The translations under genes and the position numbers were made by a program. Shown piece by piece: positions 47,746-58,701 of a DNA stretch of 64,000 bases; position 1 is the first letter of the stretch; each line of letters begins with the position of its first letter. Origin of the DNA: Bradyrhizobium ottawaense (GTDB lineage Bacteria > Pseudomonadota > Alphaproteobacteria > Rhizobiales > Xanthobacteraceae); assembly GCF_900099825.1 (NCBI RefSeq), contig NZ_LT629693.1:4351001-4415000 (forward strand), written 5' to 3'. The notes under the pieces are model-generated. The model saw only the letters and a program-made list of their open reading frames with translations, ran no database searches and had not been told where the DNA came from.

Positions 47746-47784
47746 GTGCTTGGCCTTATTTGAATGCTTGGTCTGACCTGAAAT
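47731..47784 (+). repeat. Three tandem 18-bp units joining ybaB to recR
   Basis: CTTGGTCTTACTTGAGTG, CTTGGCCTTATTTGAATG and CTTGGTCTGACCTGAAAT follow one another at 47731, 47749 and 47767. In the ybaB frame each unit ends with TGA followed by a possible start (GTG, ATG), giving two five-codon mini-frames before the recR ATG at 47783. Confidence 0.9.
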
Positions 47785-48388
47785 GGCTTCTGCGGTTGCC
47801 GGCCCCGAAATTGAACGCCTGATCCAGCTCTTGGCGCGGCTGCCGGGGCTTGGCCCGCGCTCGGCGCGGCGTGCCGCGCTGCATCTGATCAAGAAGCGCG
47901 AGGCGCTGATGACGCCGCTGGCCGGCGCATTGCAGGTGGCGATCGACAAGATCCAGGTCTGCAAGACCTGCGGCAATATCGACACGCAAAACCCCTGCAC
48001 GGTCTGCACCGATCCGAGGCGCGACGGCGCCACCATCGTCGTGGTCGCCGACGTCGCCGACCTCTGGGCGCTGGAACGGGCCAATGCGACCAATGGCCGC
48101 TACCACGTGCTCGGCGCGACGCTGTCGCCGCTCGACGGCGTCGGTCCGCAGGATCTCACCATCGACGCGCTGGTGGCGCGCGCGCATGATCCCCAGGTCG
48201 GCGAAGTCATCCTGGCGCTGAACGCCACGGTGGACGGCCAGACCACCGCGCACTACATCACCGATTTGTTGCAGGAAGCTAACGTCCGGGTGACGCGGCT
48301 CGCCCACGGTGTTCCCGTCGGCGGCGAGCTTGATTATCTCGATGAAGGTACGCTATCCGCAGCCATGCGGCAGCGTACGCTGTTCTAA
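47783..48388 (+). CDS. recR: Recombination protein RecR
   Basis: 201 residues, full length. N-terminal helix-hairpin-helix ([23 protein letters not shown]), zinc finger [16 protein letters not shown], and Toprim domain ([14 protein letters not shown] through [13 protein letters not shown]). It acts with RecF and RecO to load RecA on gapped DNA. The start is the ATG at 47783, which overlaps the last unit of the tandem repeat. Confidence 0.96.
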   Translation: MASAVAGPEIERLIQLLARLPGLGPRSARRAALHLIKKREALMTPLAGALQVAIDKIQVCKTCGNIDTQNPCTVCTDPRRDGATIVVVADVADLWALERANATNGRYHVLGATLSPLDGVGPQDLTIDALVARAHDPQVGEVILALNATVDGQTTAHYITDLLQEANVRVTRLAHGVPVGGELDYLDEGTLSAAMRQRTLF

Positions 48389-48412
48389 CCATCTCAGACG
48401 GAACTGATCGAC

Positions 48413-48847
48413 ATGACGAAACGACGATTCGGCAAACGCTCCTGCTTTGCGGTGATGATGGCCGTGGCGCTGGCTGCGCCTTCCGCACAAGCGCAGCAGG
48501 CCGAGCCCGCGCCGGCGAAGGCCGGCAAGCCGATCAATGCCGGCGATGTGCTGTCGGGGGAACTCAGCGCCATGAAGATTCGTGGCGGCAAACGGGGTGC
48601 CAAGGTCAATACCTTTCAGGTCACCAGCGAACCGCGCCGGCTGCCGCCGCCGAACGGGCTCTGCAATCTCGAGACCGGGCCCGAGACATTCCAGCTCATC
48701 ACCAATAGCGACGCGCAGGCGTCGCAACTGAAGAACTTCATCGGCAAGGAAATCTCGGTGAAGGTCGATGAAATCGCCTGCGCGCAGGATGCCGGGCAGA
48801 TGAGCGAAGCCGTCATCACCAAATGGAGCGTGGTGACCAAGCACTAG
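48413..48847 (+). CDS. Hypothetical exported protein
   Basis: 144 residues. A signal peptide of about 27 residues (MTKRRFGKRSCFAVMMAVAL, ending AQA) is followed by an Ala/Pro/Lys-rich spacer and a compact domain with two cysteines (GLCNLETG, IACAQDAG) likely to form a disulfide. I do not recognise the family, although similar proteins are common in this bacterial group. It starts 24 bp after recR and may share its transcript. Confidence 0.8.
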   Translation: MTKRRFGKRSCFAVMMAVALAAPSAQAQQAEPAPAKAGKPINAGDVLSGELSAMKIRGGKRGAKVNTFQVTSEPRRLPPPNGLCNLETGPETFQLITNSDAQASQLKNFIGKEISVKVDEIACAQDAGQMSEAVITKWSVVTKH

Positions 48848-48871
48848 GTTGCTGTCATCGCCCGGCAAGAA

Positions 48872-48950
48872 TGTAGGGTGGGTTAGCGAAGCGTAACCCA
48901 CCATCTTTCTTGTACGCGTCGCGGTGGGTTACGGCTTCGCCTAACCCACT
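48872..48950. repeat. Intergenic palindrome, family D
   Basis: TGTAGGGTGGGTTAGCGAAG pairs with TTCGCCTAACCCAC at 48950. It sits between two convergent genes, 4 bp from the AmpG-type stop. It is related to 19682-19773. Confidence 0.85.
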
Positions 48951-48954
48951 AAAT

Positions 48955-50322
48955 CTAAACCCGCACCGGCCCGAGCGACGCAAAATGGCCGCGCCGTTGC
49001 AGCCACGCCAGCAGGATCAGGCTCGGGATTGCGACCACGACGCAGATCGCAAAGAACGCCGGCCACCCCGTGGCCTTCGCCACGTAGCCCGCGCCAGACG
49101 ACAGATAGGTCCGCCCCACCGCGGCCAGCGCCGTCAGCAGTGCATACTGGGTCGCGGTGTGCAGCGGATTTCTGCACAGCGCCGACAGATAGGCGACGAA
49201 GATCACGGTGCCGATGGCGCTGGTGAAATTCTCCGCCGTGATCGCGAACGCCAGCGCCCATTCATTGACACCGACAATCGCCAGCCACGAGAACGACAGG
49301 TTGGCGATGGCCTGCAGCACGCCGCCGATCCAGAGGCTGGCGGCCAGCGAATAGCGCCGCGCCACGAAGCCGCCGGCAAAGCCGCCGATCAATGTCGCGG
49401 CCAGTCCGACGCCCTTGACGATAGCGGCGTAGTCGTTGCGCGTGAAACCGAGATCGATCACGAACGGGGCGGTCATGGTGCCGGAAAACGCGTCGGTGAA
49501 TTTGAACAGCACCACGAAGGCGAGCGCTGCGAGCGCGTCGCGCCGGGTGAGGAATTCGGAGAACGCGCCGACCGCGGCCTTCAGCACGCGCGCCAGTGCG
49601 GTCTCGGTGCGGGTGGCGGCCTCGGCGCGCGCGGATTGCTCCGGCTCGGTCGCGGCCAGCGCGGTGACGGTGCCGATCAGCACCAGCGCCGCCATCACCA
49701 CATAGCCCCACATCCAGGCGCTGCTGCGCGCGATACCGGTGCCTTCGAACCCGGAGACGATGAACAGCGCGCCCGCGGTCGAGACCAGCATGCCGATGCG
49801 ATAGGCCGCGACGTAGGATGCCATGCCGGCGGCCTGTTCGCTTTCCGGCAGGCTCTCGACCCTGAACGCATCGACCACGATGTCCTGCGTCGACGACATC
49901 GCCGCGACCAATAGCGCGCCGAGCGCGACAAACAGCGGCGAGCGCGCAGGGTCGGTCAGCGCCAGCAGCAGGATCGCGACAACCAGCAGCAGTTGCGAAA
50001 ACACCAGCCAGCCGCGCCGGCGGCCGAAGGCGCGCGTGAACAACGGCACATGCAGCGCATCGACCAGCGGTGCCCACAGGAATTTCAGCGTGTAGGGCGT
50101 TCCGACCAGCGCGAACAGCCCGATGGTGCCGAGATCGACACCGGACTCGCGCATCCACACCAATAGCGTCGATCCTGACAAGGCCAGCGGCAACCCGGAG
50201 GAAAAGCCGAGCAGCAGCACGATCAGGACGCGAGGCTGCAGATAGACCGCGAGGCCATCGCGCCAGGAGGTCGCGGGTCTGGGTGTGGTCGATGTCGGGG
50301 GGACGGCTTCGGGAGTGGTCAT
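48955..50322 (-). CDS. AmpG-family muropeptide permease (MFS)
   Basis: 455 residues with about 12-14 helices. The N-terminal region VLLLGFSSGLPLALSGSTLLVWMRE and SLxxLVGTPYTLKFLWAPLVD pattern are characteristic of AmpG, which imports anhydromuropeptides for peptidoglycan recycling and beta-lactamase induction. A short Pro/Thr-rich N-terminus precedes the first helix. No ampD, ampR or beta-lactamase gene is in the window. The start is the ATG at 50322. Confidence 0.88.
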   Translation of the reverse strand: MTTPEAVPPTSTTPRPATSWRDGLAVYLQPRVLIVLLLGFSSGLPLALSGSTLLVWMRESGVDLGTIGLFALVGTPYTLKFLWAPLVDALHVPLFTRAFGRRRGWLVFSQLLLVVAILLLALTDPARSPLFVALGALLVAAMSSTQDIVVDAFRVESLPESEQAAGMASYVAAYRIGMLVSTAGALFIVSGFEGTGIARSSAWMWGYVVMAALVLIGTVTALAATEPEQSARAEAATRTETALARVLKAAVGAFSEFLTRRDALAALAFVVLFKFTDAFSGTMTAPFVIDLGFTRNDYAAIVKGVGLAATLIGGFAGGFVARRYSLAASLWIGGVLQAIANLSFSWLAIVGVNEWALAFAITAENFTSAIGTVIFVAYLSALCRNPLHTATQYALLTALAAVGRTYLSSGAGYVAKATGWPAFFAICVVVAIPSLILLAWLQRRGHFASLGPVRV

Positions 50323-50373
50323 GCAGGGGTGTTAGCAGATTCGGGCAGGAAATGACCCCGTCTTCAAATACCC

Positions 50374-50538
50374 TGTCATCGTCCGCGAAGGCGGACGATC
50401 CAGTATTCCGCGAAGCTTGCGGTCAACAATGGTCGCGCCGGAATACTGGATACCCCGCCTTCGCGATAGCCGGGTAAGGTCATCCCAATTGGGATTGAGT
50501 TGGAATACTGGGGCGCCCGGTCAAGCCGGGCGATGACA
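50374..50538. repeat. Two overlapping family B palindromes
   Basis: TGTCATCGTCCGCGAAGGCG to CCGGGTAAGGTCAT is one element with inner CCAGTATTCC/GGAATACTGG pairing; a partial second copy (GGAATACTGGGGCGCCCGGT to GGGCGATGACA) follows to 50538. It lies between the rmuC stop and the AmpG-like start. Confidence 0.8.
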
Positions 50539-50574
50539 GCTTAGTATGTGGCGTCAGCTAAACTCAAACCCACG

Positions 50575-51783
50575 CTACTCCCCCGCCTGCAGCTTGCGCG
50601 GCAGGGGAAACAGTTCGGACGTATCTGCCTTGACCGCACGCGGCAGCTCCGCCGGCGCGTCGGGCTTGCTGAAATCGAGCTCCTCGATCCGCCCCGCCCG
50701 TTTTTCGATCTTGTCGGCGGAGATCAGGATTTGCCGGACGTCCTCGTTGGCGTCGCCAAAATGCTTCTGCAACTTCACCACGCGATCGCGCAGGCGGCCG
50801 AGGTCGTCGCCGAGGTTGAGCACTTCGGTGCGGATCTGGTCGGCGGCATCGCGCATCCGCGCGTCTTTCAGGATCTGCTGCATCACCTGGATCGCCAGCA
50901 TCAAGAGCGAGGGCGACACCAGCACGACGCGGGCGCGGTAGGCCTTCTGGATCACGTCGTCGAAACCGTCGTGGATTTCGGCGTAGACCGATTCCGACGG
51001 CACGAACATCAGCGCGGTATCCTGGGTCTCGCCGGTGATCAGGTATTTTTCGGCGATGTCGCTGACATGCTTCATGACGTCGTTGCGCAGCCGCTGGGCG
51101 GCGAATTTCTTCTCGTCGTCGGTACGCGCGTCATGCAGTGCGGTGACGGCTTCCAGCGGAAATTTCGCATCGATGCACAGCGGCCGCTGGTCGGGCAGGA
51201 ACACCACGCAATCCGGCCGCTTGCCGGTCGAGAGCGTGTGCTGAAACTCGTACGAGCCCATCGGCATCCCGTCCTGGACGATCGCCTCCATCCGGGCCTG
51301 GCCGAAGGCGCCGCGCGACTGCTTGTTGGCGAGCACGTCGCGCAGCGTGGTCACCTGCGAAGTCAGGTCGGTGAGGTTCTTGTGCGCATTGTCGATGATG
51401 CCGAGCCGCTCGTGCAGCACGCGGAGGCTATCCATCGTGTTGCGGGTGGTCGCTTCCATCGACTGGCCGACGCGGTGGGTTACCGAATCCAGCCGCTCGT
51501 TGACCGCGCGCGCCATCTCGGCCTGGCGGCCGGCCAGCGCCTGCGCCATCGCATCGACGCGGCCGGTGGACTGGTTCTGCGCCTGCAACATTTCGCTGAG
51601 CCGCTCTTCCAGTTCGTCGGCGCGGATCGCCTGCGCCATCGCCAGTTCCGCGCCACGGCGGCCCGAGCGGGCAATGACGATGGCGATGACAAGCAGCAGC
51701 ACCAGCGCGAGCGCGCCAAAGCCGATCAGGGCGTCGCTGAAGCGAATCGGCAGGTCGCCGGCCGTGAAAAGAATCTCGTTCAT
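50575..51783 (-). CDS. rmuC: DNA recombination protein RmuC
   Basis: 402 residues. A membrane anchor near residues 17-38 (LIGFGALALVLLLVIAIVIA), a coiled-coil segment (about 50-150), and the PD-(D/E)XK-like nuclease core with PDCVVFLPDQRPLCIDAKFPLEA, containing the Asp...Asp-x-Lys motif. RmuC limits inversions at short inverted repeats in E. coli, which is of interest here because the window is full of palindromes. The start is the ATG at 51783. Confidence 0.93.
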   Translation of the reverse strand: MNEILFTAGDLPIRFSDALIGFGALALVLLLVIAIVIARSGRRGAELAMAQAIRADELEERLSEMLQAQNQSTGRVDAMAQALAGRQAEMARAVNERLDSVTHRVGQSMEATTRNTMDSLRVLHERLGIIDNAHKNLTDLTSQVTTLRDVLANKQSRGAFGQARMEAIVQDGMPMGSYEFQHTLSTGKRPDCVVFLPDQRPLCIDAKFPLEAVTALHDARTDDEKKFAAQRLRNDVMKHVSDIAEKYLITGETQDTALMFVPSESVYAEIHDGFDDVIQKAYRARVVLVSPSLLMLAIQVMQQILKDARMRDAADQIRTEVLNLGDDLGRLRDRVVKLQKHFGDANEDVRQILISADKIEKRAGRIEELDFSKPDAPAELPRAVKADTSELFPLPRKLQAGE

Positions 51784-51953
51784 GCACGCCTTGTAGCCGA
51801 TTCGGACGCTGGAGCGAACGAAGAGGGAACATTTATGGTTAACAGCAGGTTTATTTTCGTGGTTAACAAAGCCTCAAAAATCATGGTTAAGGCCGGGTTA
51901 ATGGCTTCCTGCGCGCATTGACCCCGGCAGACCGGCGGCTTAAATCGCGCGAT

Positions 51954-52481
51954 ATGGCACTCAGAGAAATCATCATCCTGCCCGACAAGCAGTTGCGGCT
52001 CGTCTCCAAACCCGTCGAGAAAGTGACGGCGGAGATCCGCAAGCTTGCCGACGACATGTTCGAGACCATGTACGACGCGCCCGGCATCGGGCTAGCGGCG
52101 ATCCAGGTCGCGCAGCCCGTGCGGCTGATCACCATGGACCTCGCCAAGCGCGACGAGGACGGCGAGACCACGCCGCGGCCGCGCGTCTTCATCAATCCGG
52201 AAATCATCTCGTCTTCGGAAGAGCTGTCGGTCTACGAGGAGGGCTGCCTCTCGATCCCCGAATATTACGAGGAAGTCGAGCGCCCGGCCCAGGTGCGCAT
52301 TCGCTTCACCGACCTCGACGGCAAGGTGCATGAGGAGGACGCCGACGGCCTGTTCGCCACCTGCATCCAGCACGAGATCGATCACCTCAACGGCGTGCTG
52401 TTCGTGGACTATCTGTCGAAGCTGAAGCGCGACCGCGTGCTGAAGAAGTTCACCAAGGCCGCGAAGCGCGCGGCGGAGTAA
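51954..52481 (+). CDS. def: Peptide deformylase
   Basis: 175 residues. It removes the formyl group from nascent proteins. All three signature motifs are intact: GIGLAA at 44-49, EGCLS with the metal ligand Cys98, and QHEIDH with His140, Glu141 and His144. The start is the ATG at 51954. It precedes fmt and truA in the usual order, with a dispersed repeat inserted between def and fmt. Confidence 0.97.
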   Translation: MALREIIILPDKQLRLVSKPVEKVTAEIRKLADDMFETMYDAPGIGLAAIQVAQPVRLITMDLAKRDEDGETTPRPRVFINPEIISSSEELSVYEEGCLSIPEYYEEVERPAQVRIRFTDLDGKVHEEDADGLFATCIQHEIDHLNGVLFVDYLSKLKRDRVLKKFTKAAKRAAE

Positions 52482-52516
52482 GTGAAAGACAGGACTCTTG
52501 CCCCTCGGCCGGTCTG

Positions 52517-52618
52517 CTCTCTCCCCCCTTGCGGGGGAGAGGTGGAGAGGGGGGTACCGCGAATTCGGTGCCTGTGGCTTACCCCTCTCCCTAACCCTCC
52601 CCCGCAAGGGGGGAGGGA
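52517..52618. repeat. Intergenic palindrome, family G
   Basis: CTCTCTCCCCCCTTGCGGGG pairs over a 55-bp centre with CCCCCGCAAGGGGGGAGGG; inner GGAGAGGGG/CCCCTCTCC pairing also exists. It lies in the def-fmt gap, 18 bp before the fmt ATG. Confidence 0.85.
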
Positions 52619-52636
52619 ACGCATCGAGTTCTTGTC

Positions 52637-53569
52637 ATGCCACTCCGCCTGATCTTCATGGGCACGCCCGATTTCGCGGTGCCGACGCTGCTGGAACTGG
52701 TGGCCCATGGCCATGAGGTCGTGGCGGTCTATACCCGCGCGCCGAAGCCGGCCGGGCGGGGCATGAAGCTGCAGCCGACCCCGGTGGAGCAGGAAGCGCG
52801 GCGGCTCAATATACCGGTGCTGACGCCGAAGACGTTGAAGACAGCGGAAGCGCTCGACGAATTCCGCGAGCACGAGGCGGATGCCGCCGTCGTCGTCGCC
52901 TATGGCATGATCCTGCCGCAGGCCATTCTGGATACGCCGCCGCTCGGTTGCTTCAACCTGCACGGCTCGCTGCTGCCGCGCTGGCGCGGTGCGGCCCCGA
53001 TCAATCGCGCCATCATGGCGGGCGATGCGGAGAGCGGCGTGATGGTGATGAAGATGGATGCCGGCCTTGATACCGGCGACGTCGCGATGGCCGAGCGCCT
53101 CAGGATTACCGACACCATGACCTCGTCCGACCTGCACGATGCGCTGGCGCCGCTCGGCGCCGATCTGATGGTGCGCGCGATGGGCGCGCTGGCGCGCGGC
53201 GGGCTGCAGTTGAGCAAGCAGAGCGAAGAGGGCGTCACCTACGCCGCCAAGATCGACAAGGCCGAAGCGCGCATCGACTGGAACAGGCCGGCGCATCAGG
53301 TGCTGCGGCATATTCACGGGCTGTCGCCATTTCCCGGCGCCTGGTGCGAACTCGCGACCGATGGTGAGCCGGCCCGCATCAAGATCCTACGCTGCGAACC
53401 CGCAAAAGGCGCGGGCGCGCCCGGCGATGTGCTCGACGACCGCCTGACGATTGCTTGTGCGGATGGCGCGATCCGGATTCTGGAACTGCAGCGCGCCGGC
53501 AGGGCGCCGATGAAAGCCGCGGATTTCCTTCGCGGTACGCCGCTAAAACCACCGGCGCGGCTAGCCTGA
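52637..53569 (+). CDS. fmt: Methionyl-tRNA formyltransferase
   Basis: 310 residues. N-terminal formyl-transferase domain with the catalytic set Asn107, His109 in [17 protein letters not shown] and the Asp of [10 protein letters not shown], followed by the C-terminal tRNA-binding domain. It formylates initiator Met-tRNA, the modification removed later by the def product. The stop overlaps the truA start (TGATG). The start is the ATG at 52637. Confidence 0.97.
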   Translation: MPLRLIFMGTPDFAVPTLLELVAHGHEVVAVYTRAPKPAGRGMKLQPTPVEQEARRLNIPVLTPKTLKTAEALDEFREHEADAAVVVAYGMILPQAILDTPPLGCFNLHGSLLPRWRGAAPINRAIMAGDAESGVMVMKMDAGLDTGDVAMAERLRITDTMTSSDLHDALAPLGADLMVRAMGALARGGLQLSKQSEEGVTYAAKIDKAEARIDWNRPAHQVLRHIHGLSPFPGAWCELATDGEPARIKILRCEPAKGAGAPGDVLDDRLTIACADGAIRILELQRAGRAPMKAADFLRGTPLKPPARLA

Positions 53570-54306
53570 TGCCCCGTTACAAACTCATCATCGAATATGA
53601 CGGCACGCCGTTCTCCGGCTGGCAGATCCAGGACAATGCACCGACCGTCCAGGGCGCGCTGGAGACCGCGGTGAAAGCGATCTGCGGCGAGCAGGTCCGC
53701 GTCCATGGCGCCGGCCGCACCGATGCCGGCGTCCACGCCTTGGGACAGGTTGCCCATTGCGATATCCAAAAGCCGTTTCCACCGGGCCGGCTGCGCGACG
53801 GATTGAACGCGCATCTGCGCCCGCATCCGATCGGTGTACTCAGCGCCGACATCGTACCCGACGATTTCGAGGCGCGCTTCTCCGCCATCAAGCGTCACTA
53901 TCGCTATCGCATCACCAACCACCGCGCCAATCTCGCCATCGACATCGGCCGTAGCTGGCGGGTGCCGCGCCATCTTGATACGGACGCGATGCATGCCGCC
54001 GCGCAGCGGTTGCTGGGAAAACACGATTTCACGACGTTTCGCGACACCGAATGCCAGGCGAAGTCGCCGGAGAAGACGCTCGACCAGCTCGACGTCATCA
54101 GGGACGGCGATGCGGTTGATATCGTCACCTCGGCGCGCTCGTATCTGCACAGCCAGGTGCGCTCGATGGTGGGCTCGCTGGTCTGGGTCGGCGAAGGCCG
54201 CTGGAGTGCAGATGATCTCACGGCAGCATTGGCCGCCCGCAACCGCACCGCCTGCGGCATCGTCGCGCCGCCGGAGGGGCTGTATCTGGTGCGGGTGGAT
54301 TATTGA
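53569..54306 (+). CDS. truA: tRNA pseudouridine(38-40) synthase
   Basis: 245 residues. It makes pseudouridine at positions 38-40 of the tRNA anticodon arm. The catalytic aspartate is Asp52 in [27 protein letters not shown] opens the domain and FLVRxxMVGSL-like [12 protein letters not shown] is near the end. The start ATG overlaps the fmt stop by one base, so translation is coupled. Confidence 0.96.
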   Translation: MPRYKLIIEYDGTPFSGWQIQDNAPTVQGALETAVKAICGEQVRVHGAGRTDAGVHALGQVAHCDIQKPFPPGRLRDGLNAHLRPHPIGVLSADIVPDDFEARFSAIKRHYRYRITNHRANLAIDIGRSWRVPRHLDTDAMHAAAQRLLGKHDFTTFRDTECQAKSPEKTLDQLDVIRDGDAVDIVTSARSYLHSQVRSMVGSLVWVGEGRWSADDLTAALAARNRTACGIVAPPEGLYLVRVDY

Positions 54307-54309
54307 TGG

Positions 54310-54411
54310 TCGTCATACCCCGCGAAGGCGGGGTATCCAGTACTCCGTGGCTCCGTGATCGACCGAGACGTCACGGGCGTACTGGATCGTCCGCTTTCGC
54401 GGACGATGACA
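54310..54411. repeat. Intergenic palindrome, family B
   Basis: TCGTCATACCCCGCGAAGGC pairs with GCTTTCGCGGACGATGACA, with inner CCAGTAC/GTACTGG and GACGTCACGG pairing. It fills the gap between the convergent truA and dapE genes, 3 bp from one stop and 2 bp from the other. Confidence 0.88.
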
Positions 54412-54413
54412 GC

Positions 54414-55568
54414 TCAACCGAAATACCGATCCAGCACGCCGCGATAGATCCTCGTCAGCTTTTCCAGATCCGACACCGGTGTGCGCTCGTCGACCTGGTG
54501 CATGGTCTGACCGACCAGGCCGAATTCGATCACCGGGCAATAGCTCGCGATGAAGCGTGCATCCGAGGTACCGCCGGATGTCGAGAGTTCCGGCTTGCGG
54601 CCGGTGACCTCTTCAATCGCGCTGACCGCGAGATCGGTGAAGGCGCCGGGCTTGGTGACGAACACGTTGGAGTTGGAATACTCCCACTTGATGTGGGCGC
54701 GGATGCGGTTGCCGCAGGCCTTTTTCAGGCGCGCCTCGACCAGCGCGCGCAGGCTGTCCTGGGTGTGGTTGTCGTTGAAGCGGATGTTGAACTTCGCGCG
54801 GGCCTGCGCCGGGATCACATTGCCAGCGGTGTTGCCGACGTCCACCGAGGTGAATTCGAGGTTCGAGGCCTGGAACTGGGCGCTGCCGTGATCGAGCGGC
54901 TCGTCGGAGATCGCCACGATCAGCCGCGAAATATCCGGCACCGGGTTGGCCGCGCGATGCGGATAGGCGACGTGGCCCTGCACGCCGTCGACATAAAGCG
55001 TGCCGGACAGCGAGCCGCGGCGGCCGATCTTGATGCAGTCGCCGAGCACCTCGACGTTGCTGGGCTCGCCGAGCACGCAGTGGTCGAATTTCTCGCCGCG
55101 CTCGGCCACCCACTTCAACAGCTTGACGGTGCCGTTGACCGAGATGGCTTCCTCGTCGCCGGTGATCAGAAACGAAATCGAACCTTTTGGTTTGCCGCCG
55201 TTGTCGGCGAGATATTGCAGCACCGCGGCGACGCTGCAGGCGATGCCGCCCTTCATGTCGACGGCGCCACGGCCGTAGAGAAAGCCGTCCTTGACCTCGC
55301 CGGAGAACGCGCCATGGCTCCACGCCGCTTCGTCGCCGACGGGCACCACGTCGGTGTGGCCGGCAAAGGTGATGTGCGGCGCCGAGTTGCCGAGGCGGGC
55401 ATAGAGGTTGTCGACGTCCTCGGTGCCGGGCTCGCTGAAGGTGACGCGGTGCAGCTCGAAGCCGGCGGCCTTCAGGAGGTTTTCAAGGACACCCAGCGCA
55501 CCGGCATCGGCGGGGGTAACGGACGGGCAGCGGACGAGGTCGCGCGTGATGGAAACAGCATCATTCAT
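54414..55568 (-). CDS. dapE: Succinyl-diaminopimelate desuccinylase
   Basis: 384 residues of the M20 metallopeptidase family. It acts in the succinylase branch of lysine and peptidoglycan precursor synthesis. Metal and catalytic motifs: [21 protein letters not shown] and ITGDEEA in order. The ATG at 55568 ([12 protein letters not shown]) is favoured over a start 5 codons upstream. It is downstream of dapD on the same strand, with a 109-bp gap, so the two steps may be co-transcribed. Confidence 0.96.
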   Translation of the reverse strand: MNDAVSITRDLVRCPSVTPADAGALGVLENLLKAAGFELHRVTFSEPGTEDVDNLYARLGNSAPHITFAGHTDVVPVGDEAAWSHGAFSGEVKDGFLYGRGAVDMKGGIACSVAAVLQYLADNGGKPKGSISFLITGDEEAISVNGTVKLLKWVAERGEKFDHCVLGEPSNVEVLGDCIKIGRRGSLSGTLYVDGVQGHVAYPHRAANPVPDISRLIVAISDEPLDHGSAQFQASNLEFTSVDVGNTAGNVIPAQARAKFNIRFNDNHTQDSLRALVEARLKKACGNRIRAHIKWEYSNSNVFVTKPGAFTDLAVSAIEEVTGRKPELSTSGGTSDARFIASYCPVIEFGLVGQTMHQVDERTPVSDLEKLTRIYRGVLDRYFG

Positions 55569-55677
55569 AGCCCGGCTTAACACGCCAAACCGGCGGCGGG
55601 CCAGCCTTGTGCGGCACCATTTCGATCTCGCTTTGCTGGTCCCGAACCGGTTTTCGGCCGCCTAAAAAGCCGCAATT

Positions 55678-56523
<846 letters not shown>

Positions 56524-56605
56524 CGGGATTTCCTTAGGAGCGGGATGTTAGGGCGGCAATTTGAGAGGCTTTTTCGGGATTTGGAGAGGGAGAGTCAAGC
56601 ACTCC

Positions 56606-56760
56606 CGTCGTCCCGGACAAGCGAAGCGCGATCTCAGATGTGCAATTGCACATCGGGGGACCCATAACCACAAATCTCGGTTGTTGCACCCCGCTGTGGC
56701 TCCAGCTTCGTACAAGTCTGACAGTTGGGGTTATGGGTCCCGGCGTTCGCCGGGACGACG
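56606..56760. repeat. Intergenic palindrome, family C with insert
   Basis: CGTCGTCCCGGACAAGCGAA at the left and CGGCGTTCGCCGGGACGACG at the right, with GACCCATAACC/GGTTATGGGTC pairing. The centre carries an extra GATGTGCAATTGCACATC stem. The outer arms match the inverted repeats around the GIY-YIG gene. Confidence 0.85.
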
Positions 56761-56769
56761 TGGAGAGAG

Positions 56770-57456
56770 TTAAGCGAGACGCTGCAAAAACCCGGTCAGA
56801 TCGTCCGTGACATGATCGACGTAATCCGCATCCCGGCCCTCCAGTTCCCAGTCCTCGCGCACCACTTCCTTGGCGCCGTCGGGCACCACCAGCACCGTGG
56901 TCATGCCGAGTTCATGCGGCACCACGAGGTTGCGGGCGAGGTCTTCGAACATCGCCGATCTGGTCGGGTCGACGCCGTGGACGCGCAGAAACTTCTGGTA
57001 GGTCTGCGGCGCCGGCTTCGGCTCCAGTTCGGCGGCGATGATGTCGAACACCGCTTCGAAATGCTCTCCGATGCCCAGACGATCGAGAACGGCGCCGGCA
57101 TGATCGGTCGAGCCGTTGGTCAGGATCAGCTTGCGTCCCGGGAGTCTGGCGATCGCCGCTCCCATCGCCGGGTTCGGCTCCAGCGGCGAGTGATCGATCT
57201 TGTGCACATAAGCGAGGTAGTCGTCGGCGCGCACGCCATGCACGGTCATCATGCCGCGCATGCTGGTGCCGTAACGCTTGTAATAGTCCTTCTGGATCAC
57301 GCGGGCCTCGTCCGCGGAGATTTTCAGGTAAGCGCTGATGAACTCGCCGATCCGGGCATCGACCTGCTGCCAGAGATTGACGTGGTGCGGATACAGCGTG
57401 TTGTCGAGATCGAACACCCAGGTGTCGATATGGCCGAAGGCGCGCGATGATTTCAT
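56770..57456 (-). CDS. HAD-family pyrimidine 5'-nucleotidase (SDT1-like)
   Basis: 228 residues. HAD motifs: FDLDNTLYP with nucleophile and acid Asp (about residues 15-17), ILTNGS, the Lys of KPAPQTYQKF, and FEDLARNL. This branch resembles eukaryotic SDT1/PHM8 pyrimidine nucleotidases that release phosphate from UMP and CMP. The ATG at 57456 was preferred over a longer frame that would run through a dispersed repeat. It is upstream of dapD on the same strand but separated by a repeat. Confidence 0.88.
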   Translation of the reverse strand: MKSSRAFGHIDTWVFDLDNTLYPHHVNLWQQVDARIGEFISAYLKISADEARVIQKDYYKRYGTSMRGMMTVHGVRADDYLAYVHKIDHSPLEPNPAMGAAIARLPGRKLILTNGSTDHAGAVLDRLGIGEHFEAVFDIIAAELEPKPAPQTYQKFLRVHGVDPTRSAMFEDLARNLVVPHELGMTTVLVVPDGAKEVVREDWELEGRDADYVDHVTDDLTGFLQRLA

Positions 57457-57470
57457 AGCTCTCTCAATCC

Positions 57471-57608
57471 GTCGTCCCCGCGAACGCGGGGACCCATACG
57501 CCGTGCAGGGAATTATTGAGCGCAGTGCCAATTGCATTTGGCTGCGGCTGGCATAACGCCCCAAACATTGTCCTGTGGTTATGGGTCCCCGCGTTCGCGG
57601 GGACGACG
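57471..57608. repeat. Intergenic palindrome, family C
   Basis: GTCGTCCCCGCGAACGCGGG and GGGTCCCCGCGTTCGCGGGG-ACGAC form matched ends; the middle pairs TTATTGAGC-like sequences loosely. The gap between the double-DUF1036 stop and the HAD start (57457-57633) is almost wholly this element. Confidence 0.88.
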
Positions 57609-57633
57609 ATGGAGGGGCGTGCGAGTTGTATCA

Positions 57634-58701
57634 TCACGGCAGCGCAAACCGCAGCGTCTTGCCGCCGCCTGACATGTCGACAGGCGCGAAGCCGATCGGG
57701 GTGAGGCCGCGGCTGCGGCAGTCGCTTTGCTCGGCAAATTCGAACTTGCTGTCGCGGGTGCAGAGCTCTTTTCCGCCGCCCCAGTTCAACGGCCTGTCCT
57801 TGATCCTGATGGTGCGGTTCTCGCTGTCGACCGCTTCGGCAAAGCTGAACACCTGCTTGGGCTGGCCGGTGACGTCGGGGTGCAGGCACTTGCCGGGATC
57901 GATGCGATACCAGCCGCGGCTGGTGATGGCCTTGCCGTCGTCGGTCGCGACCGCGGCCATGATCTTGTGCGGCGTGTCGTTGCACCAGGTCAGTCCGGTG
58001 GAAGAAGGTGTCTGTACCGCGTCGATCATGGCGGTGAAGAAATTCGGCGACTGCACGATGTCGGGGCTAAGCCCGCGGCTCTTCAGGAAGGCGCTGAGTG
58101 CGGCCTGCGTCTTCGGCCCGTCGACGCCGTCGATCGGGGCGGCGTCGTAGCCCGCGATCACCAGGAGGCGCTGGATGCCGGCCAGCCGCGCCTGCTCGTC
58201 GTCATATTCGGAGTCTTCGGCAAGATACGCGACCATATGGCCGTCGTCGGTCGAGGTCGGCGTGATCTGGGTGAATGGCGCCGGCGTCTGCCCGGCGCGG
58301 CACTGGCGGGCCGCGGCGATGACGAAATTCTCCGGCGCGATGCACAGCGTGTCGCCGCCGTTCTGCGGGATCGGCGAGGCGCCGTAGACGCCGAGCGCGC
58401 GGGCGTTCAGCAGGATCCGGTCGGCGGTCAGCGATCCCTGCAGCACCACGCGGCAGGCGGCGGGGTCGATGCGAAACCAGCCGCGGGTCGCGGTGGCCGA
58501 TTTGTCGTCGATGCCGATCGCGGCCTCGACCACATAGCTCATGCGGTTGCAGAGTTTGAGATCGGCAAAGGCCGGTGCTGCCGAGACGAACAGCGAGATC
58601 GCCGCCGCCGGCAGCGCCAGGATCGTGCGCCTCCCATACCGCCGCATTCTTGCGCTGAGGCGGCGCGTTTGCATCGCAGGCGTGGGGATCGCGCGGGTCA
58701 C
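57634..58701 (-). CDS. Exported protein with two DUF1036 domains around a peptidoglycan-binding-like module
   Basis: Up to 355 residues. Signal peptide (about 20-47, ending APAFA), first DUF1036 domain (about 48-145, with [14 protein letters not shown] and [12 protein letters not shown]), a middle module (about 160-210) with [28 protein letters not shown] that matches the peptidoglycan-binding PG_binding_1 helix pattern, and a second DUF1036 domain (about 240-350, [14 protein letters not shown] and [12 protein letters not shown]). The two DUF1036 copies clearly arose by duplication. The GTG at 58701 overlaps the argB stop by 4 bp; two ATGs lie shortly after (about residues 10 and 19). Confidence 0.85.
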   Translation of the reverse strand: MTRAIPTPAMQTRRLSARMRRYGRRTILALPAAAISLFVSAAPAFADLKLCNRMSYVVEAAIGIDDKSATATRGWFRIDPAACRVVLQGSLTADRILLNARALGVYGASPIPQNGGDTLCIAPENFVIAAARQCRAGQTPAPFTQITPTSTDDGHMVAYLAEDSEYDDEQARLAGIQRLLVIAGYDAAPIDGVDGPKTQAALSAFLKSRGLSPDIVQSPNFFTAMIDAVQTPSSTGLTWCNDTPHKIMAAVATDDGKAITSRGWYRIDPGKCLHPDVTGQPKQVFSFAEAVDSENRTIRIKDRPLNWGGGKELCTRDSKFEFAEQSDCRSRGLTPIGFAPVDMSGGGKTLRFALP

